From Mycobacterium paraterrae (GTDB taxonomy: Bacteria; Actinomycetota; Actinomycetes; Mycobacteriales; Mycobacteriaceae), in contig NZ_CP092488.2 in NCBI RefSeq assembly GCF_022430545.2, forward strand, positions 2,480,001-2,544,000: a DNA stretch of 64,000 bases, written 5' to 3'. Below the pieces are notes generated by a model that was not told the DNA's origin, ran no database searches, and saw only the letters and a program-made list of their open reading frames with translations. Below, in pieces: positions 1 to 9,951 of this stretch (the stretch's first letter is position 1; every line of letters starts with the position of its first letter). A program made the translations under genes and the position numbers.

Positions 1-1
1 C

Positions 2-1231
2 GTGCGGGTTGGTGACCAACTGCATCCGGTGCTCAACCTGACGTCGGCCCGGCTGATCGCCGGCAAGCCGGCCAACCCGACCATGGTGAAAAGCGCTGAG
101 CTGGATAAGTTTCCGCTCGGCAACCTGATCGGCATCCCCGGCGCGCCCGAGCGGATGGTGCAGAACACCCGAAAAGACGCCGACTGGACGGTCTGCGACG
201 CGACCGGAGGTGCGGAAGTCCGCGGCGTTACCGTAATTGCCGGTGTTCCGGACAGTTCCGGTGCGCGAGCCGCGACCGTGGACGCGGGCAAGGCTGTGTT
301 GGTGAGCAATCCGTCCGGCGCCTGGCTGCTGTGGGACGGCCGGCGCAGCCGGATCGACCTCGCCGATCACGCCGTAACCAGTGCGTTGGGTTTCGGCACC
401 GACATACACACGCCCCGCCCGATCGCAGCGGGCCTGTTCAACGCGATCCCGGAGTCGCCGCCGCTGGCCGCTCCCGCCATCCCAGACGCCGGTAGCCCGG
501 CCAAGTTCCCGGTGCCTGCGCCCATCGGTGGCGTCGTCGAATCGCATGAGCTGGGAAGCGATTCGGCCAACTATTACGCGGTGCTGCCGGACGGCCTGCA
601 GCAGGTCTCGCCGGTGCTGGCCGCGATTCTGCGCAATGCCAACTCCTACGGGCTGGACCAGCCGCCGCGTCTGGGAGCCGACAAGGTGGCCAAGCTCCCG
701 GTGTCCCGACAGCTGGACACCAGCCGCTACCCCGAACGCCGCGTCAGTTTGCTCGACGCCGCCCACGACCCGGTGACCTGTGCGCACTGGAGTAAGGCCT
801 CAGGTGCCAGCACGAATTCGCTGACGCTGCTTGCCGGTTCGGCGCTGCCGATTCCTGACTCGGTGCACACCGAGGATCTGGTCGGCGCCGGAGCGGGCGG
901 AACCGCCAATCGCGTCGCAATGGCTCCTGGCACCGGGTATTTCGCCCAGACCGTCGGGCATAGCGCCGCCTCCCCCGCGGCCGGATCGCTGTTCTGGATC
1001 TCCGACACCGGTGTGCGCTACGGCATCGACAACGAGGCCGGGGTGACCGGGAACGCGAAAACCGCCGATGCGCTCGGGCTGAACCAACCGGCGACGCCGA
1101 TCCCGTGGTCGGTGCTGTCGTTGTACGCGCCCGGCCCGACGCTGTCCCGCGCCGACGCTCTGCTGGCGCACGACGGTCTGGCTCCCGACTCCCGACCTGG
1201 CCGTACCTCTGCCGAAGGGCAAAACCGATGA
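2..1231 (+). CDS. eccB3: ESX-3 core component EccB3 (5'-truncated by window edge)
   Basis: C-terminal 409 residues of EccB, the single-pass inner-membrane protein whose large periplasmic domain caps the type VII secretion channel. The frame is open from the first bases, so the start and membrane segment lie upstream of the window. What is visible is the repeat-rich periplasmic part with two Cys (WTVCDA near residue 65 and DPVTCAHW near residue 262) that form the conserved disulfide in EccB proteins. The TGA stop overlaps the eccC3 start (ATGA at 1228-1231), indicating translational coupling. The assignment to ESX-3 rests on the gene order downstream (PE-PPE-esxG-esxH-espG-eccD-mycP-eccE) and on EsxG/EsxH sequence. 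The true protein should be about 540 residues. Confidence 0.95.
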   Translation: MRVGDQLHPVLNLTSARLIAGKPANPTMVKSAELDKFPLGNLIGIPGAPERMVQNTRKDADWTVCDATGGAEVRGVTVIAGVPDSSGARAATVDAGKAVLVSNPSGAWLLWDGRRSRIDLADHAVTSALGFGTDIHTPRPIAAGLFNAIPESPPLAAPAIPDAGSPAKFPVPAPIGGVVESHELGSDSANYYAVLPDGLQQVSPVLAAILRNANSYGLDQPPRLGADKVAKLPVSRQLDTSRYPERRVSLLDAAHDPVTCAHWSKASGASTNSLTLLAGSALPIPDSVHTEDLVGAGAGGTANRVAMAPGTGYFAQTVGHSAASPAAGSLFWISDTGVRYGIDNEAGVTGNAKTADALGLNQPATPIPWSVLSLYAPGPTLSRADALLAHDGLAPDSRPGRTSAEGQNR

Positions 1232-4200
1232 GCCGCTTGATCTTCGAGGCACGCCGCCGGCTGCCCTCGCCGGTGACCCGCAAGGGCAGCATCAACATCG
1301 AAGCGCCGCCGGAGCTGCCGCGGGTGATCCCGCCGTCGTTGCTGCGCCGCGCGTTGCCCGTGGTGATCGTGCTGCTGATCGTCGGGATGATCGTCGCGAT
1401 GGTCGCCACCGGGATGCGGCTCATCTCGCCCCAGACCTTGTTCTTCCCGTTCGTGCTGTTGCTGGCCGCCACCGCGTTCTTTCGTGGTGACAACAAGTCG
1501 CGCACCGAGGAGGTCGACGCCGAGCGCGCCGATTATCTGCGTTACCTGTCGGTGGTCCGGGACAACATCCGGGCGCAGGCGGCTGCGCAACGCGCCGCTG
1601 CCGAATGGTCGCACCCTGAACCCGTCGACCTCGCCGCCATTCCGGGCTCGCGACGCCAATGGGAACGTGACCCGCAGGACGCCGACTTCCTGGTGGTTCG
1701 GGCCGGCGTGCACTCGGCCGCCTTGGACACCGCGCTGCGAGTCAACGACACCGCCGACGAAGTCGACCTGGAACCGGTGTCGCACAGCGCATTACGCAGC
1801 CTGCTGGACACTCAGCGCACCGTCCACGACGTTCCCACCGGAATCGATCTGACCAAACTGTCGCGCATCACCGTGCTCGGCGACGCCGACGAAGTTCGCG
1901 GCGCGCTGCGCGCTTGGGTCGCGCAGGCGGTGACGTGGCACGACCCGACAGTGCTCGGCGTCGCGGTCGCAACCCCCGACATCGAGTCGCCGGACTGGTC
2001 GTGGGTGAAGTGGCTACCACACGTCGACATCCCTGCCGAGTCCGACGGTGTGGGTCCGGCCCGCTACTTGTCGACCAAGGCCGACGAGCTGACCGCACTG
2101 CTGGGAACTACGCTGACCGATCGGCCGGCATTCGCCAATGGTTCGGCAGATGCGTTGCGGCACTTGCTGATCATCGTCGACGACCCGGATTTCGACCTCG
2201 CTGCCTCGCCGTTGGCGGCCGGCCGGGCCGGGGTCACCGTGGTGTACCGATCAACCCAAGCGCCACACCGGGAGCAGTATTCCGATCCCGAGCGGCCGAT
2301 CCTGCGGATCGCCCAGGGCACGATCGAGCGCTGGCAGACCGGTGGCTGGCAGGCCTACATCGACAAGGCCGACGAACTCGGCGTCGACGACGCCGTCCAC
2401 ATCGCGCGCCGGCTGTCCCGCTGGGACTCCAACCCGACGCACAGCGGCCTGCAGTCGACCGCGACTCGTGGCGCCACGTTCACGACGCTGCTGGGAATTC
2501 CGGACGCATCACAGCTGGACGTCCTGACGTTGTGGGCGCCGCGACCCCGCGACGAGGAGTTGCGGGTGCCGATCGGCGTGACCGCGACTGGCGAGCCGCT
2601 GATGTTCGACCTCAAGGACGAGGCCGAAGGTGGCATGGGACCGCACGGCTTGATGATCGGTATGACCGGCGCCGGCAAGTCACAGACCCTGATGTCGATC
2701 CTGTTGTCGCTGTTGACGACTCATTCGGCCGATCGGTTGATCGTCATCTACGCCGACTTCAAGGGTGAGGCCGGGGCGGACATCTTCCGCAATTTCCCCC
2801 AGGTGGTCGCGGTCATCTCGAACATGGCGGAGAAGAAGTCGCTGGCCGACCGGTTCGCCGACACACTGCGCGGCGAAGTATCGCGACGGGAGACGTTGCT
2901 CCGCGAAGCCGGCCGCAAGGTGCAAGGCAGCGCGTTCAACTCGGTGACCGAATACGAGAACGCCATCGCCGCCGGGCATGACCTCGTGCCGATCCCGACG
3001 TTGTTCGTGGTCGCCGACGAGTTCACGCTGATGCTGGCCGACCACCCCGAATATGCCGAGTTGTTCGATTACGTTGCGCGCAAGGGACGTTCGTTCCGCA
3101 TCCACATCTTGTTCGCGTCGCAGACGCTGGACGTCGGCAAGATCAAGGACATCGACAAGAACACCTCGTACCGGATCGGTCTGAAAGTGGCCAGCCCCGC
3201 GGTCTCCCGGTCGATCATCGGTGTGGAGGACGCTTACCACATCGAGGCGGGCAAGGAGCACAAGGGTGTTGGGTTCCTGGTTCCCGCGCCCGGTGCCGCG
3301 CCGATCAAGTTCCGCAGCACCTATGTCGACGGCATCTACGATCCGCCGCAGACTCCGAAAACGCTTGTGGTGCATTCCGTTCCCGAACCCAAGTTGTTCA
3401 CTGCGGGCCGGGTGGAACCCGAACAGACCACGATCATCGCCAAGAACGGGCACGACGAGCCGATCGCGCCGTCGCGCAAGCTGATCGCTACCATCGGCGA
3501 CCAGCTGGCACGCTTCGGTCCTCGTGCGCCGGAGCTGTGGCTGCCGCCGCTCGACGAGGTGATTCCGCTCAGCGCAGCCCTGGCCCGCGCGTCGGTGCCG
3601 CGTGGCGAGCTTCGTTGGCCACTCGGCGAGATCGACCGGCCGTTCCAGATGCGCCGCGACCCGCTGGTCTTCGACGCCCGGACCTCGGCTGGCAACCTGC
3701 TGATCCACGGCGGGGCGAAGTCGGGTAAATCGACTGCGCTGCAGACCTTCATCCTGTCGGCCGCCAGTCTGCACTCGCCGCGCGAAGTGAGTTTCTTTTG
3801 CCTGGATTACGGCGGCGGCCAGCTGCGGGCGCTGGAAGACCTGGCCCACGTCGGCAGTGTTGCGTCGTCGCTGGAACCTGAACGCATCCGGCGCACCTTC
3901 GGCGAGCTCGAGCAGCTGCTGCGGTCCCGTCAGCAGCGGGAAGTGTTCCGCGACAAGCAGGGCCCCGACGACGGGTTGGGTCAGGTGTTCCTGGTCATCG
4001 ACAACCTGTACGCGTTCAGTCGCGACAACACCGATCAGTTCAACACCCGAAACCCGTTGTTGAGCAAGGTGACCGAGCTCGTCAACGTCGGTCTGTCCTA
4101 CGGCATCCACGTGGTTGTCACGACGCCGAGCTGGCTCGAGGTGCCGCTGGCCATGCGTGACGGTCTCGGCATGCGACTCGAGCTCAAGCTGCACGACGCG

Positions 4201-5175
4201 CGAGACAGCAACGTCCGGGTGGTCGGGGCGCTGCACCGCCCGGCCGAGGCGGTGCCTGCCGACCAGCCGGGTCGCGGTCTGACCATGGCCGCCGAGCACT
4301 TCCTGATCGCGGCCCCCGACCTGCGGCAGGTGCCGGCCATCAACGCGCTGCACGAGGGGATCACCGCTCCTCCGGTGCGGCTGCTGCCGACCAACCTCGA
4401 CCCCGCCGCGCTGGAACCGGTGTACGGCGGCTCGGATCGGATCGTCATCGGTCAACGCGAAGAAGACTTGGCCGCAGTCCAACTCGACTTCGCGCAGAAC
4501 CCGTTGCTGATGGTGCTGGGCGACACCAGGACCGGCAAGACGACGTTGTTGCGTCACATCATTCGCACCATCCGCGATAACTCGACACCGGACCGGGTCG
4601 CGTTCACCGTGCTGGACCGACGGCTGCATCTCGTGGACGAGCCGCTCTTCCCAGACAACGAGTACACCGCCAACATCGACCGGGTCACCCCGGCGATGCT
4701 GGGCCTGGCGGGCCTGATCGAGAAGCGGCGCCCGCCGGCCGGCCTGGACGCGTCGCAGCTGACCGGCTGGTCTTTCGAGGGTCACACCCACTACCTGATC
4801 ATGGACGACGTCGACCAGATCCCGGACACCCCGGCGATGACGGGACCCTATGTGGGACAGCGTCCCTGGACGCCGCTGATCGGGCTGTTGGCGCAGGCCG
4901 GCGATCTGGGGTTGCGCGTCATCGTCACTGCGCGCGCCAGCGGTGCCGCGCACGCGCTGATGACCAGCCCGCTGTTGCGTCGCTTCAACGACCTGCAAGC
5001 AACCACGTTGATGCTGTCGGGTAACCCGGTGGACGGCGGCAAGATTCGCGGCCAGCGCTTCGACCGGCTGCCGGCCGGTCGGGCGATTCTGCTGACCGAC
5101 AGCGACACCCCGACCTACGTGCAATTGGTCAATCCACTCGTCGACGAAAGTGTGGCCGCCGAGCGCGGTCGGTGA
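1228..5175 (+). CDS. eccC3: ESX-3 FtsK/SpoIIIE-type ATPase EccC3 (fused Ca+Cb)
   Basis: A 1315-residue secretion motor. After two N-terminal transmembrane helices (about residues 45-90) come three P-loop ATPase modules with Walker A motifs GMTGAGKS (478-485), GGAKSGKS (828-835) and GDTRTGKT (1098-1105). EccC recognises the secretion tail of Esx/PE-PPE substrates and powers export. ESX-3 carries the two halves as one protein, unlike ESX-1, which splits them into EccCa and EccCb. The ATG at 1228 is chosen because it overlaps the eccB3 stop and gives the usual family length (about 1330 in M. tuberculosis); starts further upstream would lie inside eccB3. The PE gene follows after 22 bases. Confidence 0.97.
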   Translation: MSRLIFEARRRLPSPVTRKGSINIEAPPELPRVIPPSLLRRALPVVIVLLIVGMIVAMVATGMRLISPQTLFFPFVLLLAATAFFRGDNKSRTEEVDAERADYLRYLSVVRDNIRAQAAAQRAAAEWSHPEPVDLAAIPGSRRQWERDPQDADFLVVRAGVHSAALDTALRVNDTADEVDLEPVSHSALRSLLDTQRTVHDVPTGIDLTKLSRITVLGDADEVRGALRAWVAQAVTWHDPTVLGVAVATPDIESPDWSWVKWLPHVDIPAESDGVGPARYLSTKADELTALLGTTLTDRPAFANGSADALRHLLIIVDDPDFDLAASPLAAGRAGVTVVYRSTQAPHREQYSDPERPILRIAQGTIERWQTGGWQAYIDKADELGVDDAVHIARRLSRWDSNPTHSGLQSTATRGATFTTLLGIPDASQLDVLTLWAPRPRDEELRVPIGVTATGEPLMFDLKDEAEGGMGPHGLMIGMTGAGKSQTLMSILLSLLTTHSADRLIVIYADFKGEAGADIFRNFPQVVAVISNMAEKKSLADRFADTLRGEVSRRETLLREAGRKVQGSAFNSVTEYENAIAAGHDLVPIPTLFVVADEFTLMLADHPEYAELFDYVARKGRSFRIHILFASQTLDVGKIKDIDKNTSYRIGLKVASPAVSRSIIGVEDAYHIEAGKEHKGVGFLVPAPGAAPIKFRSTYVDGIYDPPQTPKTLVVHSVPEPKLFTAGRVEPEQTTIIAKNGHDEPIAPSRKLIATIGDQLARFGPRAPELWLPPLDEVIPLSAALARASVPRGELRWPLGEIDRPFQMRRDPLVFDARTSAGNLLIHGGAKSGKSTALQTFILSAASLHSPREVSFFCLDYGGGQLRALEDLAHVGSVASSLEPERIRRTFGELEQLLRSRQQREVFRDKQGPDDGLGQVFLVIDNLYAFSRDNTDQFNTRNPLLSKVTELVNVGLSYGIHVVVTTPSWLEVPLAMRDGLGMRLELKLHDARDSNVRVVGALHRPAEAVPADQPGRGLTMAAEHFLIAAPDLRQVPAINALHEGITAPPVRLLPTNLDPAALEPVYGGSDRIVIGQREEDLAAVQLDFAQNPLLMVLGDTRTGKTTLLRHIIRTIRDNSTPDRVAFTVLDRRLHLVDEPLFPDNEYTANIDRVTPAMLGLAGLIEKRRPPAGLDASQLTGWSFEGHTHYLIMDDVDQIPDTPAMTGPYVGQRPWTPLIGLLAQAGDLGLRVIVTARASGAAHALMTSPLLRRFNDLQATTLMLSGNPVDGGKIRGQRFDRLPAGRAILLTDSDTPTYVQLVNPLVDESVAAERGR

Positions 5176-5197
5176 GTTCAAACCGAAGGAGAATGAC

Positions 5198-5503
5198 GTG
5201 ACACTGCGAGTTGTTCCAGAAGGTCTGGCATCGGCCAGCGCCGCCGTCGAGGCGATCACGGCCCGGTTGGCGGCCGCGCATGCGGCTGCCGCACCCGCCA
5301 TCACCGCCGTCGTCCCGTCCGCGGCCGATCCGGTGTCGTTGCAAACCGCGGCCGGCTTCAGTGCGCAGGGCTCCGAGCACGCGGCGGTGGTCGCCGAAGG
5401 CGTCGAGGAACTCGGCCGTGCCGGTGTCGGCGTGGCCGATTCCGGAGTCAGTTACGCAGCAGGTGACGCCGCCGCGGCAGCGACCTACGGCGGCGGCCTG
5501 TAG
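5198..5503 (+). CDS. PE5: PE family protein (PE5-like), ESX-3 associated
   Basis: A 101-residue PE protein consisting only of the PE domain, two Ala-rich helices that pair with a PPE partner. It begins [10 protein letters not shown] with the Pro-Glu motif at residues 7-8, and the conserved '[13 protein letters not shown]' region sits mid-protein. The GTG at 5198 is selected by an AAGGAG ribosome site (5186-5191) at good spacing. The PPE partner starts 3 bases downstream. The C-terminal part contains a Tyr-x3-Asp element (YAAGD, about residue 86), the general type VII secretion signal carried by PE proteins. PE5/PPE4 in M. tuberculosis are exported by ESX-3 and support siderophore-mediated iron use. 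Confidence 0.95.
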   Translation: MTLRVVPEGLASASAAVEAITARLAAAHAAAAPAITAVVPSAADPVSLQTAAGFSAQGSEHAAVVAEGVEELGRAGVGVADSGVSYAAGDAAAAATYGGGL

Positions 5504-5506
5504 CCG

Positions 5507-6937
5507 ATGACCGCGCCGGTGTGGATGGCTTCGCCGCCTGAGGTGCACTCAGTGCTCCTCAGTAGCGGTCCGGGCCCCGGGTCGCTGCTGGCGGCCGCGG
5601 CGGCTTGGTCCGCGCTGAGCACTGAGTATTCTTCGGCGGCAAGTGATCTCACCGCACTGCTGGGCGAGGTGCAAGCGGGCGCGTGGGAAGGCCCGAGCGC
5701 CGAAGAGTACGTCAGCGCGCACTTGCCCTACCTGGCATGGCTCACCGAGGCCAGCGCGAACAGCGCCGGCACGGCGGCTGAACATGAGCTGGCCGCGGCC
5801 GCTTACACGACTGCGCTGGCCGCGATGCCGACGCTGCCGGAGCTGGCGACCAACCACGTCATCCATGGCGTGCTGATGGCCACCAACTTCTTCGGCATCA
5901 ACACGATTCCGATCGCGCTCAACGAGGCCGACTACGCCCGGATGTGGATTCAGGCCGCCACCACGATGGCGACTTACCAGGGGATCGCCGGAACGGCGCT
6001 GGCGTCAGCTCCGCGCACCGCTGCGGCGCCGCCGGTGCTCAAGAGCAACAATTCGCTTGCGGCGGCTGTGAATCCGCCGTCGTCGGGCAACTTCCTGACC
6101 GACATCTTCAATCAGCTGGTGCAACTGGTTCAGGACCCGAGCGGGACGCTCAGCGCGATCCTGGCCAATCCCAGTCAGTGGTTCCCGCTATTGTTCTTCA
6201 TCGCCTACGAGGCATTCTTCATCCCGTTCGGCACCACGTTCTGGTCGGTGCTGCTCAGCTCGCCGGCCTTCCTTCCGCTCATTCTCGCGCTCGCGCTGAG
6301 CACCCTGAACAATCCCGCCGCGGCAGAGCCGGCCCCCGATGTGGTTGCGGGGCCCGGTTTTCGGGTCGGGCAGCCCAGTAGAATGCCCGCCGCGGCGCTG
6401 ACGCCGATCGGGACGGGTGCGGCAGCGCCCGCCGGATCGAGTTCGACGGTCGGTACGCCGGCCGGAGCCCCGACCGCGGCGGCGCCCGCGCCCGCTTTTG
6501 CGTACATGGTCGGCGGAATGGATCCCGACGACGGTCCAGGGCCGACGCTGATCGATCGCGACGAGACCAAGGCGCCGGCCGGTTCGATTGCCGCTGCGGC
6601 CGCCGCGAGCGCGGCGAGCCCGGCCGCGTCGCGGACACGGCGGCGCCGGCGGGCGATGCAACGCGACCACTACGACGAGTTCGCCGACATGGACGTCGAC
6701 GTCGATCCGGACTGGGGGGTGCGCGACGAGCGGGAACTCGTCGGGACGGCCGCGGCATCAGGCAACGGTTCGGGCGCTCTCGGGTTCGCCGGAACGCTGG
6801 GCAAGGACAACTCCGCTGAGGCCACGGGCCTGGCGACGTTGAGCAGTAACGGTTTTGGCGATGGCCCGCGCATGCCGATGGTTCCGGGCACGTGGGAGCC
6901 GCCGGCATCGGAAGGATTGGAGGGGGAGCACGGCTGA
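5507..6937 (+). CDS. PPE4: PPE family protein (PPE4-like), ESX-3 associated
   Basis: A 476-residue PPE protein. The Pro-Pro-Glu signature is at residues 10-12 and the family WxG-type turn (AWEGPSAEEY) near residues 61-70; the N-terminal 180 residues form the PPE helical domain that binds PE and, at its tip, EspG3. A hydrophobic stretch (about 228-265, FLPLILALALS) is followed by an Ala/Pro-rich low-complexity tail with a short Arg cluster. It lies 3 bases after the PE gene, as PE/PPE pairs usually do, and is expected to be secreted or surface-exposed through ESX-3. It is slightly shorter than M. tuberculosis PPE4 (about 513), mainly in the low-complexity tail. Confidence 0.95.
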   Translation: MTAPVWMASPPEVHSVLLSSGPGPGSLLAAAAAWSALSTEYSSAASDLTALLGEVQAGAWEGPSAEEYVSAHLPYLAWLTEASANSAGTAAEHELAAAAYTTALAAMPTLPELATNHVIHGVLMATNFFGINTIPIALNEADYARMWIQAATTMATYQGIAGTALASAPRTAAAPPVLKSNNSLAAAVNPPSSGNFLTDIFNQLVQLVQDPSGTLSAILANPSQWFPLLFFIAYEAFFIPFGTTFWSVLLSSPAFLPLILALALSTLNNPAAAEPAPDVVAGPGFRVGQPSRMPAAALTPIGTGAAAPAGSSSTVGTPAGAPTAAAPAPAFAYMVGGMDPDDGPGPTLIDRDETKAPAGSIAAAAAASAASPAASRTRRRRRAMQRDHYDEFADMDVDVDPDWGVRDERELVGTAAASGNGSGALGFAGTLGKDNSAEATGLATLSSNGFGDGPRMPMVPGTWEPPASEGLEGEHG

Positions 6938-6984
6938 ATGTCCAGGTACGGCAACGGTAATCAAGTAACGAAAGGATTTGACGA

Positions 6985-7278
6985 ATGAGTTTGTTGGATG
7001 CTCACATTCCGCAGTTGGTGGCGTCGCAGTCGGCGTTCGGTGCGAAGGCGGGTTTGATGCGCTCGACGATCGGTCAGGCCGAGCAGGAAGCGTTGTCGGC
7101 GCAGGCGTTTCATGCCGGTGACGGTGCTGCGGCGTTTCAGGCCGCGCATGCCCGGTTCGTGGCGGCGGCGGCGAAGGTGAATTCGCTGTTAGACATCGCT
7201 CAGGCGAATCTGGGTGACGCTGCGGGTACGTATGTGGCCGCCGACAGCGCTGCGGCGAGCAGCTACCCGGGTTTTTAG
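6985..7278 (+). CDS. esxG: ESX-3 secreted WXG100 protein EsxG
   Basis: A 97-residue WXG100-superfamily protein that forms the heterodimer secreted by ESX-3 together with EsxH. It begins MSLLDAHIPQLVASQSAFG, and the hairpin turn region (SAQAFHAGDG) replaces the strict WxG, which is usual for EsxG. The start is preceded by GAAAGGA. esxH begins 12 bases downstream. The esxG-esxH stretch uses more T-ending codons (GGT, GTT) than flanking genes, consistent with a highly expressed, strongly conserved pair. M. tuberculosis EsxG/EsxH are needed for mycobactin-dependent iron uptake and interfere with host ESCRT. Confidence 0.97.
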   Translation: MSLLDAHIPQLVASQSAFGAKAGLMRSTIGQAEQEALSAQAFHAGDGAAAFQAAHARFVAAAAKVNSLLDIAQANLGDAAGTYVAADSAAASSYPGF

Positions 7279-7290
7279 AAAGGACTTGTG

Positions 7291-7581
7291 ATGTCACAGA
7301 TCATGTACAACTACCCGGCGATGCTGGCGCATTCGGCGGATATGGCGGGTTATGCGGGCACTATCCAGAGCTTGGGTGCCGACATCTCTGCTGAGCAGGC
7401 TGCGTTGCAGTCGGCGTGGCAGGGTGACACCGGGTTGAGCTACCAGGCGTGGCAGGCGCAGTGGAATCAGGCGCTGGAGCAATTGGTGTTGTCGTACCGG
7501 GCGATGGCCAGCACGCACGAGAGCAACACGACCTCGATGCTGGCCCGTGACTCGGCCGAAGGCGCCAAGTGGGGCGGCTAG
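7291..7581 (+). CDS. esxH: ESX-3 secreted WXG100 protein EsxH (TB10.4)
   Basis: A 96-residue partner of EsxG. The WxG turn is SAWQGDTG (residues 41-48). The ATG at 7291 is preferred over the GTG at 7288 because it matches the family N-terminus [11 protein letters not shown] and lies correctly after the ribosome site (GAAAGGA). In M. tuberculosis EsxH a Zn site is built from His14, His70, His76 and Glu77. Here His14, His76 and Glu77 are kept but residue 70 is Arg (codon CGG at 7498-7500). The substitution is seen directly in the sequence; its effect on Zn binding is inferred. Confidence 0.97.
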   Translation: MSQIMYNYPAMLAHSADMAGYAGTIQSLGADISAEQAALQSAWQGDTGLSYQAWQAQWNQALEQLVLSYRAMASTHESNTTSMLARDSAEGAKWGG

Positions 7582-7594
7582 GCCCGCAACGTCG

Positions 7595-8464
7595 ATGACC
7601 ATCGAGCCCAACGCCGTCGAGCTGACCGTCGATCAGGCGTGGTGCATCGCTGAAACCGTGGGAGCGGGAACGTTTCCCTGGGTGCTGGCGATCACCACGC
7701 CATACACCGATGCCGCTGAACGGGGTGCGTTCCTCGCAACCCAGACCGACGAACTGGCCCGCATGGGCGTGGCGTCGGCCGATGGCGCCATCAATCGGGC
7801 GGTCGCCGATTGGATTCGGGTGGTGTGTTTTCCGGAGCGGTGGCTGGACCTGCGCTATGTCGGGTCCGCCGCCGCGTCCGGGAGTGACGACCTGCTGCGC
7901 GGCATCGTCGCCCAACGCGGCGGGAAAACGGTTGTGGCACTGCGTAATGCGCAGCTGGTCACCTTCACCGCGATGGATATTCACGACTCACGGGCGCTGG
8001 TGCCGATCCTTGGTGTCGGCCTGGCGCAGCGTCCGCCGGCCCGGTTCGACGAATTCAGCCTGCCCGCCCAGGCCGGCGCGCGGGCCGACGAGCGGCTGCG
8101 CAACGGCGCGCCACTCGTCGAAGTCCTTGATTTCCTTGGCATTCCGCAGTCGGCGCGCGCCGTGGTCGAGTCGGTGTTCACCGGACCGCGCAGCTACGTC
8201 GAGATCGTCGCGGGCTGTCGTTACGACGGCCGGCACACCACCACCGAGGTGGGCATGAGCGTCGTCGACACGACCGAAGGCCGGGTCTTGGTCAGCCCGT
8301 CGCGCGCGTTCGACGGTGAGTGGATCTCCACCTTCAGCCCCGGAACGCCGTTCGCCGTCGCCGTTGCCGTCGAGCAATTGACCGGGCAACTGCCGGGCGG
8401 CCACTGGTTCGAGGGCAACCGGCTCTTCCGAGACTTCACCAGCGCCAACCCGCAAACTGTCTGA
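7595..8464 (+). CDS. espG3: ESX-3 substrate chaperone EspG3
   Basis: A 289-residue cytosolic chaperone that binds the tip of PPE proteins of PE/PPE pairs and keeps them soluble for the ESX-3 machine. The sequence follows EspG3 along its length: [11 protein letters not shown] near the start, [12 protein letters not shown] mid-protein, then [10 protein letters not shown] and [13 protein letters not shown]. The ATG at 7595, 13 bases after the esxH stop, gives the expected N-terminus. It lies between esxH and eccD3, as in all ESX-3 loci. Confidence 0.95.
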   Translation: MTIEPNAVELTVDQAWCIAETVGAGTFPWVLAITTPYTDAAERGAFLATQTDELARMGVASADGAINRAVADWIRVVCFPERWLDLRYVGSAAASGSDDLLRGIVAQRGGKTVVALRNAQLVTFTAMDIHDSRALVPILGVGLAQRPPARFDEFSLPAQAGARADERLRNGAPLVEVLDFLGIPQSARAVVESVFTGPRSYVEIVAGCRYDGRHTTTEVGMSVVDTTEGRVLVSPSRAFDGEWISTFSPGTPFAVAVAVEQLTGQLPGGHWFEGNRLFRDFTSANPQTV

Positions 8465-8535
8465 CCCTTCCCGAACAGTCGTCGTTCACACAGAGAAAGA
8501 GAAACAATGTTCCCCAGAATCCTGAGGAGTCGGTG

Positions 8536-9951
8536 ATGTCCAGCGCTGTCATACCCGTCGTGCGGGTCGCCATCCTCGCCGACAGCCGGCTGACCGAGGT
8601 CGCCCTGCCCGCGGATCTGCCGCTGCGCGACATCCTGCCGGCGGTCGAACGTCTGGTCGTTCCGGCCGTCACCGACGACGCCGCCACCGGGGGTGCCGAA
8701 CCGGCCATTCCCGCACGGCTCAGCCTCGCTCCGATCGGCGGCGCGCCGTTCAGCCTGGACGCCAGCTTGGGAACCGTCGGCGTTGTCGACGGCGACCTGC
8801 TTGCGCTGCAGCCGATTCCGGCCGGACCGGCGGCGCCGGGCATCGTCGAGGATATCGCCGATGCTGCCGTGATCTTCTCGACGTCCCGGTTGAAGCCGTG
8901 GGGCACCGCGCACATCCAGCGTGGCGCGATCGCGGTCTTGATCGGATTGATTTGGGTGGCCACCGGTTTGGGTGTCGCGCATCGGGTGGCGACCGGCTCT
9001 CCGGTCGGAGTGTTCGCCGTCGGTGCCATCGCGCTGCTCACCGTTGTGGCCGGCCTGCTCTTGCGGTCACCGCGGGCCGGCGGGGCGCTGTCCGCCGCGG
9101 CCCTGGTGCCGATCGCCGCAGCGTTGGCGCTTGCGGTGCCCGGTCATTTCGGCCCGCCGCAGGTGACCCTGGCGGCGGCCGGTGTCGCGGCATGGTCACT
9201 GGTCAGCTTGATTCTTCCTGGGCGCGAAAACCACGGTCTGATCGGCTTTTTCACCGCGACCACGGTGCTGGGCGTGGGTGTGCTGCTGGCCGCCGGCGCC
9301 AGCTCGCTTTGGCAACTGCCACTGGTGACGCTGGGCGCCGGGCTTCTCGTCGTCGCCCTGCTGGTGACCGTCGAGGCACCGCAACTGTCCGCGCTGTGGG
9401 CACGCTTCCCGCTGCCCGTCATCCCCGCGCCCGGTGACCCGACGCCGTCGGCTCCCTCCTCGCGAGTACTGGCCGACCTGCCGCGTCGGGTGCGGATCAG
9501 CGACGCGCACCAGAACGGGTTCATCGCCGGCGCCGTACTGCTCAGCGTGATCGGTTCGCTCGCCATCGCATGGCGGCCCGAGACGTTGTCCTTCTGGGGT
9601 TGGTACGTGGTCGCCGCGGCCTCCGCCGCCGCCGCGTTGCGGGCCCGCGTGTGGGATTCGGCCGCCTGCAAGGCATGGCTGCTGGCTCAGCCGTTCCTGG
9701 TAGCCGTCGGACTGGTCGTGCTCTACACCGCGACGGCCCACTACCTGACCGCGCTGGTGGTCGCGGCAGTGCTCGCCGTCCTGGCGTTGACCTGGGTCGT
9801 GGTTGCGCTGAACCCGGCGGTCGGGTCGCCGGAGACCTACTCGCTGCCGCTGCGCCGCCTGGTGGGATTCGTCGCGTCGGGCATCGACGCGTCGCTGATC
9901 CCGGTGCTCGCCTACCTGGTCGGGTTGTTCGAATGGGTGCTCAATCGATGA
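8536..9951 (+). CDS. eccD3: ESX-3 membrane channel component EccD3
   Basis: A 471-residue polytopic membrane protein with an N-terminal ubiquitin-like cytosolic domain (about residues 8-95, VVRVAILADSRLTEVALP) followed by about 11 hydrophobic helices. EccD dimers line the type VII inner-membrane pore. The ATG at 8536, behind TGAGGAG, gives the family length (472 in M. tuberculosis); an in-frame GTG directly precedes it. The 71-base gap from espG3 is the longest inside this operon. The stop overlaps the mycP3 start (ATGA). Confidence 0.96.
   Translation: MSSAVIPVVRVAILADSRLTEVALPADLPLRDILPAVERLVVPAVTDDAATGGAEPAIPARLSLAPIGGAPFSLDASLGTVGVVDGDLLALQPIPAGPAAPGIVEDIADAAVIFSTSRLKPWGTAHIQRGAIAVLIGLIWVATGLGVAHRVATGSPVGVFAVGAIALLTVVAGLLLRSPRAGGALSAAALVPIAAALALAVPGHFGPPQVTLAAAGVAAWSLVSLILPGRENHGLIGFFTATTVLGVGVLLAAGASSLWQLPLVTLGAGLLVVALLVTVEAPQLSALWARFPLPVIPAPGDPTPSAPSSRVLADLPRRVRISDAHQNGFIAGAVLLSVIGSLAIAWRPETLSFWGWYVVAAASAAAALRARVWDSAACKAWLLAQPFLVAVGLVVLYTATAHYLTALVVAAVLAVLALTWVVVALNPAVGSPETYSLPLRRLVGFVASGIDASLIPVLAYLVGLFEWVLNR

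Noticed and set aside
2680..5304. Very long open frame antisense to eccC3 (874 codons)
   Set aside because: It lies wholly opposite a well-supported ATPase gene; its product is Arg/Gln/Val-rich low complexity typical of antisense frames in high-GC DNA.
7288..7290. GTG as esxH start
   Set aside because: The ATG three bases later gives the conserved N-terminus of EsxH and better ribosome-site spacing.
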